From positions 1 to 6,257 of the forward strand of contig JAJYMR010000268.1 of the NCBI GenBank assembly GCA_021786815.1: a stretch of DNA of 6,257 nt, read 5' to 3'. The translations under genes and the position numbers were made by a program. Source of the stretch: Deltaproteobacteria bacterium. Its GTDB lineage: Bacteria > Desulfobacterota > Binatia > Binatales > Binataceae. Below the pieces are notes generated by a model. That model was not told the DNA's origin. It saw only the letters and a list, made by a program, of their open reading frames with translations, and did no database searches. This document shows, piece after piece, positions 3,878 to 6,257 of this stretch. Each line of letters starts with the position of its first letter. Position 1 is the first letter of the stretch.

Positions 3878-6257
3878 TTATGCCTTGGCGCGCCGTCCCG
3901 GCCGTGAGCGCGCGATGCGGTTCTTGTCGGCTTCTTCGGCTTCGACGGGAACGTCGCTGGCGATAGCCTTGGGATTCGGTTCGGCGCTGACGGCAGCGTT
4001 CGCCGTCCCTTCGCGGCGCGGACGCGGGCCGCGCGGCTTTCCGAGGCTTGCGACCGCTTCGCGCAAAAACTCCGCAACCTTGCGATAGGCGCCCGCACCG
4101 TCGGAGTTTTGCGCAACGCTGAGAAGTTCGTCCGCGGATATGACCCGCCCGATTCGGACTTCAACAGGATGGTGGCGCGGGATGAGGCTGCCCTTGCCGA
4201 GCACGTCGAAGGTGCCCGAAAGCCGCATCGGCAGCACGTCGCATCCGCTGCGCAGCGCGAGATAACCCACGCCGCTCTTGAAGTCCTGCATCGCGCCGTC
4301 GGGCGTTCGCGTACCCTCCGGAAACATCAGGACGCTTCGTCCTGCGCCAAGCTGGGCAAGCGCTTCGTCGAGCGATTCGAGTTGCGCGCGTTCGCGGTCG
4401 AAGGGGATGAGCGTGGTGAAATTGGAGAACAGGATTCGGCGCGCCCGCGTGTTGAAGAAATAATCCTTGGCTGCGAGAACGACCAGGTCGCGCCCGAGCG
4501 CGCCCAGCGCGTAGCCGGCGAGCGCGAAATCGAGATGGCTCGAATGGTTGGCGACGACGAGCACGTTGCGGTTGGCGGGCACGTTGCCGCGCCCGAGGAC
4601 GGTCGGCTTGAGCCATCCGTCGAAGAGCGTGTGCTGGGTGCGCCGGAAGAGTCCGCGCGTGAGGTCCCTGAGCGCGGAGGGGAGGATCGGCGTCCACGGC
4701 TCGGCGAATTTCGCGTAAGAGGGCGTCGCGACGCGCGTGGTCTCGCCGCTCGTCGCCAGGCGCTGGAGATCCGCGACCGTGCGGAGATCGGAAAGCTCCT
4801 CGGGCGCGACGTCGCGTCCGATGTGCATCGAGATATGTTCGCCCAGTTCCGCCAGCGCGAGCGAATCGAGCCCGAGATCCTCGATAAGCCGGGTCGCGGG
4901 CGTGACGTTGATTCGTTCGCTCGAGACTTGCGCGATCGCTTCGGCGAGCCACTGCTCGACCTCGCCGCTTGCCGAGAGCGTCCGCTCCAGGCGGCTTTCG
5001 TCGAGCATCGAGCGCAACGTCGCGGCGACTTCCGCGCGCTTGACCTTGCGCGTGCGGGTGCGCGGCAGTTCATGGTCGGTGAAGCGAAGGATACGGATGC
5101 GCTTGTGCGGGCTCAGTCCCGCGCCGATCTTCTCGAAATGCGCGCGCAGCAGGTCCTCGACCGTGCGCCTGCTCATCCGCCGCCCGTAGTTCGGCACGAC
5201 CAGCGCCGCAGGTTGCTCGCCGTCGCCGACTTTGAGGCCGACGACCGCCATCTCCTTCAGGTCGGGATGGTGGCCGTAGGCTTCCTCGAGTTCGTCGATG
5301 TAGATGTTGTTGCCGCCGGCATCGACGATGACTTCCTTGGCGCGGCCCACGATATAGAGCCGTCCGTCGGCGTCGAAGCGGCCGAGGTCGCCGGTGTGAA
5401 GCCATCCGTCCTTCAGAACCGCGCCGGTCGCGTCGGGATTGCGGTAGTAACCCGCCATCACGTTGGCGCCGCGGAGCAGGATTTCACCCACTTCAGTGCC
5501 GCCGTCGAGCCTGACTTCGAGCTTCGAAAGCGGCTTTCCGACCGAACCGGTGACCGGAGTTTCGTCCGGGTGCGCGACGCTTACCACCGGCGCGGCTTCG
5601 GTCAGGCCGTAGCCTTCGAGCAGCGGGAGACCGATGTCCTTGAAGAACTCGGCCACGCGATGGGGCAGGGCGGCGCCGCCGCTCACCGCTAGCCGTAGCC
5701 TGCCGCCCAGCGCCGCATGCGCCTGACGGAAGAGAATCGAGCCGAGGTTCAGCCCCGAGTCGCGGTCGAGCCGGCGGTTCAAGTCGCGCAACTGGTTGAA
5801 AGCCGCGTGGAAGAATGGACCGCGCGCCTCGACGCCGTCGACTATCCGGCGATGAACCGCCTCCCAGAGCGCGGGCACGCCGATTAGCGCAGTGGGGCGA
5901 AGGTCGGCGAGCGTGCGCGAGAGGGTCTTTGCGTCGACGCCGATTGGATACGCGACCGTCGAACCGCTCGCGAGCGGCAGGAGCATCCCGCATGTGAACT
6001 CGAACGTGTGATGCAGCGGCAGGAGCGACAGCAGCAGGTCGTCGCCGCCGAGCGTGAACACCCGGCCGAGCATCGCGACTTCCGCGGTGAAATTCGCATG
6101 CGTCAGCATCACGCCCTTGGGCGCCCCGGTTGTGCCCGAAGTGAAAACTATCGAAGCCAGAGCCTTGCGATCGGGAGCGGGCGCGGGCGTGACCTTGCGC
6201 TTCAAGATGAACGGGCGGCTGAGTTCGGCGAAATCCAGCTCGGCGATTTCCGGCACG
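3878..6257 (-). CDS. Fused acyl-CoA/acyl-ACP synthetase, acyl carrier domain and PlsC acyltransferase (partial, N-terminus missing)
   Basis: At least 792 residues, open at the window edge. An adenylate-forming ligase domain comes first: P-loop TSGTTGAPKG (39-48 of the visible part), GYGLTE (215-220), TGD (288-290) and a C-terminal PRTRTRKVKR with the expected catalytic Lys404 (usual Gly before it replaced by Arg). About 150 N-terminal residues are probably missing. A carrier domain follows (about 434-500) with DLGLDSLALAEL and phosphopantetheine Ser465. Last is a lysophospholipid acyltransferase domain (about 560-740) with NHSSHLD (His571, Asp576) and FPEGTR (645-650). The tail (741-792) is Arg/Pro/Ala-rich and probably disordered. 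In the inferred reaction a fatty acid is adenylated, loaded on the carrier or CoA/ACP, and transferred to a lysophospholipid or lysophosphatidate at the membrane. E. coli Aas has related domains but in the order PlsC then ligase and without this internal carrier. The visible first GTG (6254-6256) is a frame position, not a supported start. Domain calls are sure; the acyl acceptor is inferred. Confidence 0.95.
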   Translation of the reverse strand, partial: VPEIAELDFAELSRPFILKRKVTPAPAPDRKALASIVFTSGTTGAPKGVMLTHANFTAEVAMLGRVFTLGGDDLLLSLLPLHHTFEFTCGMLLPLASGSTVAYPIGVDAKTLSRTLADLRPTALIGVPALWEAVHRRIVDGVEARGPFFHAAFNQLRDLNRRLDRDSGLNLGSILFRQAHAALGGRLRLAVSGGAALPHRVAEFFKDIGLPLLEGYGLTEAAPVVSVAHPDETPVTGSVGKPLSKLEVRLDGGTEVGEILLRGANVMAGYYRNPDATGAVLKDGWLHTGDLGRFDADGRLYIVGRAKEVIVDAGGNNIYIDELEEAYGHHPDLKEMAVVGLKVGDGEQPAALVVPNYGRRMSRRTVEDLLRAHFEKIGAGLSPHKRIRILRFTDHELPRTRTRKVKRAEVAATLRSMLDESRLERTLSASGEVEQWLAEAIAQVSSERINVTPATRLIEDLGLDSLALAELGEHISMHIGRDVAPEELSDLRTVADLQRLATSGETTRVATPSYAKFAEPWTPILPSALRDLTRGLFRRTQHTLFDGWLKPTVLGRGNVPANRNVLVVANHSSHLDFALAGYALGALGRDLVVLAAKDYFFNTRARRILFSNFTTLIPFDRERAQLESLDEALAQLGAGRSVLMFPEGTRTPDGAMQDFKSGVGYLALRSGCDVLPMRLSGTFDVLGKGSLIPRHHPVEVRIGRVISADELLSVAQNSDGAGAYRKVAEFLREAVASLGKPRGPRPRREGTANAAVSAEPNPKAIASDVPVEAEEADKNRIARSRPGRRAKA

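Noticed and set aside
3283..3966. Plus-strand open frame of 227 codons opposite the phosphatase
   Set aside because: It lies antisense to the CX5R phosphatase and continues into the gap and the ligase tail; no family resemblance, so it is a composition shadow.
4109..5692. Long plus-strand open frame (527 codons) opposite the ligase-acyltransferase gene
   Set aside because: It is antisense to a gene with unmistakable domain motifs, its translation is Arg/Glu/Ala-rich with no recognisable family, and long antisense frames are expected in GC-rich coding DNA.

Overview
This is a GC-rich window with five protein-coding genes, all on the minus strand. Read in the direction of transcription (high to low coordinates) they are: (1) the 3' part of a large fused acyl-CoA/acyl-ACP synthetase, carrier domain and PlsC-type acyltransferase (3878..6257, N-terminus outside the window); (2) a small dual-specificity phosphatase (3265..3795); (3) a phosphatidylcholine synthase-like CDP-alcohol phosphotransferase (2517..3251); (4) a two-module protein with an N-formylglutamate amidohydrolase-like N-terminus and a possible lipocalin/AttH-like C-terminus (747..2498); then about 400 bp of palindromic repeats without a gene; and (5) a HigA-type antitoxin (39..347).

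Genes 2-4 are packed 13 and 18 bp apart and look like one transcript. The ligase gene ends 82 bp before the phosphatase, and that gap holds a promoter-like AT-rich patch. The shared theme is membrane lipid: one protein can activate an acyl chain, carry it and transfer it, another joins choline to CDP-diacylglycerol, and a phosphatase sits between them. That the phosphatase and the amidohydrolase-like protein act on lipids is inferred from position only. The phosphatase has the CX5R loop and flanking sequence that I associate with plant phosphoglucan phosphatases (SEX4/LSF2), which is unusual in a bacterium.

The region 348..746 is a small array of two composite repeat units: an 80-bp direct repeat (491..571 and 671..750), a related hairpin in the opposite orientation between them (614..652), and a GC-rich hairpin at 448..467. 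On the minus strand each direct copy reads as a hairpin followed shortly by a run of 8-9 T, so the copy beside the lipid operon may be its terminator. The same copy also contributes that operon's last stop codon. No HigB toxin is visible beside the HigA gene.

Organism: high GC, phosphatidylcholine synthesis, a synthetase-carrier-acyltransferase fusion and interspersed GGGATTCCC...GGGAAT palindromes suggest a Gram-negative environmental bacterium, perhaps a deltaproteobacterial or Binatota-like lineage. This is a guess from gene content. None of the four start codons in the window has a convincing Shine-Dalgarno sequence, and two have a -10-like hexamer exactly six bases upstream, which hints at leaderless transcripts.
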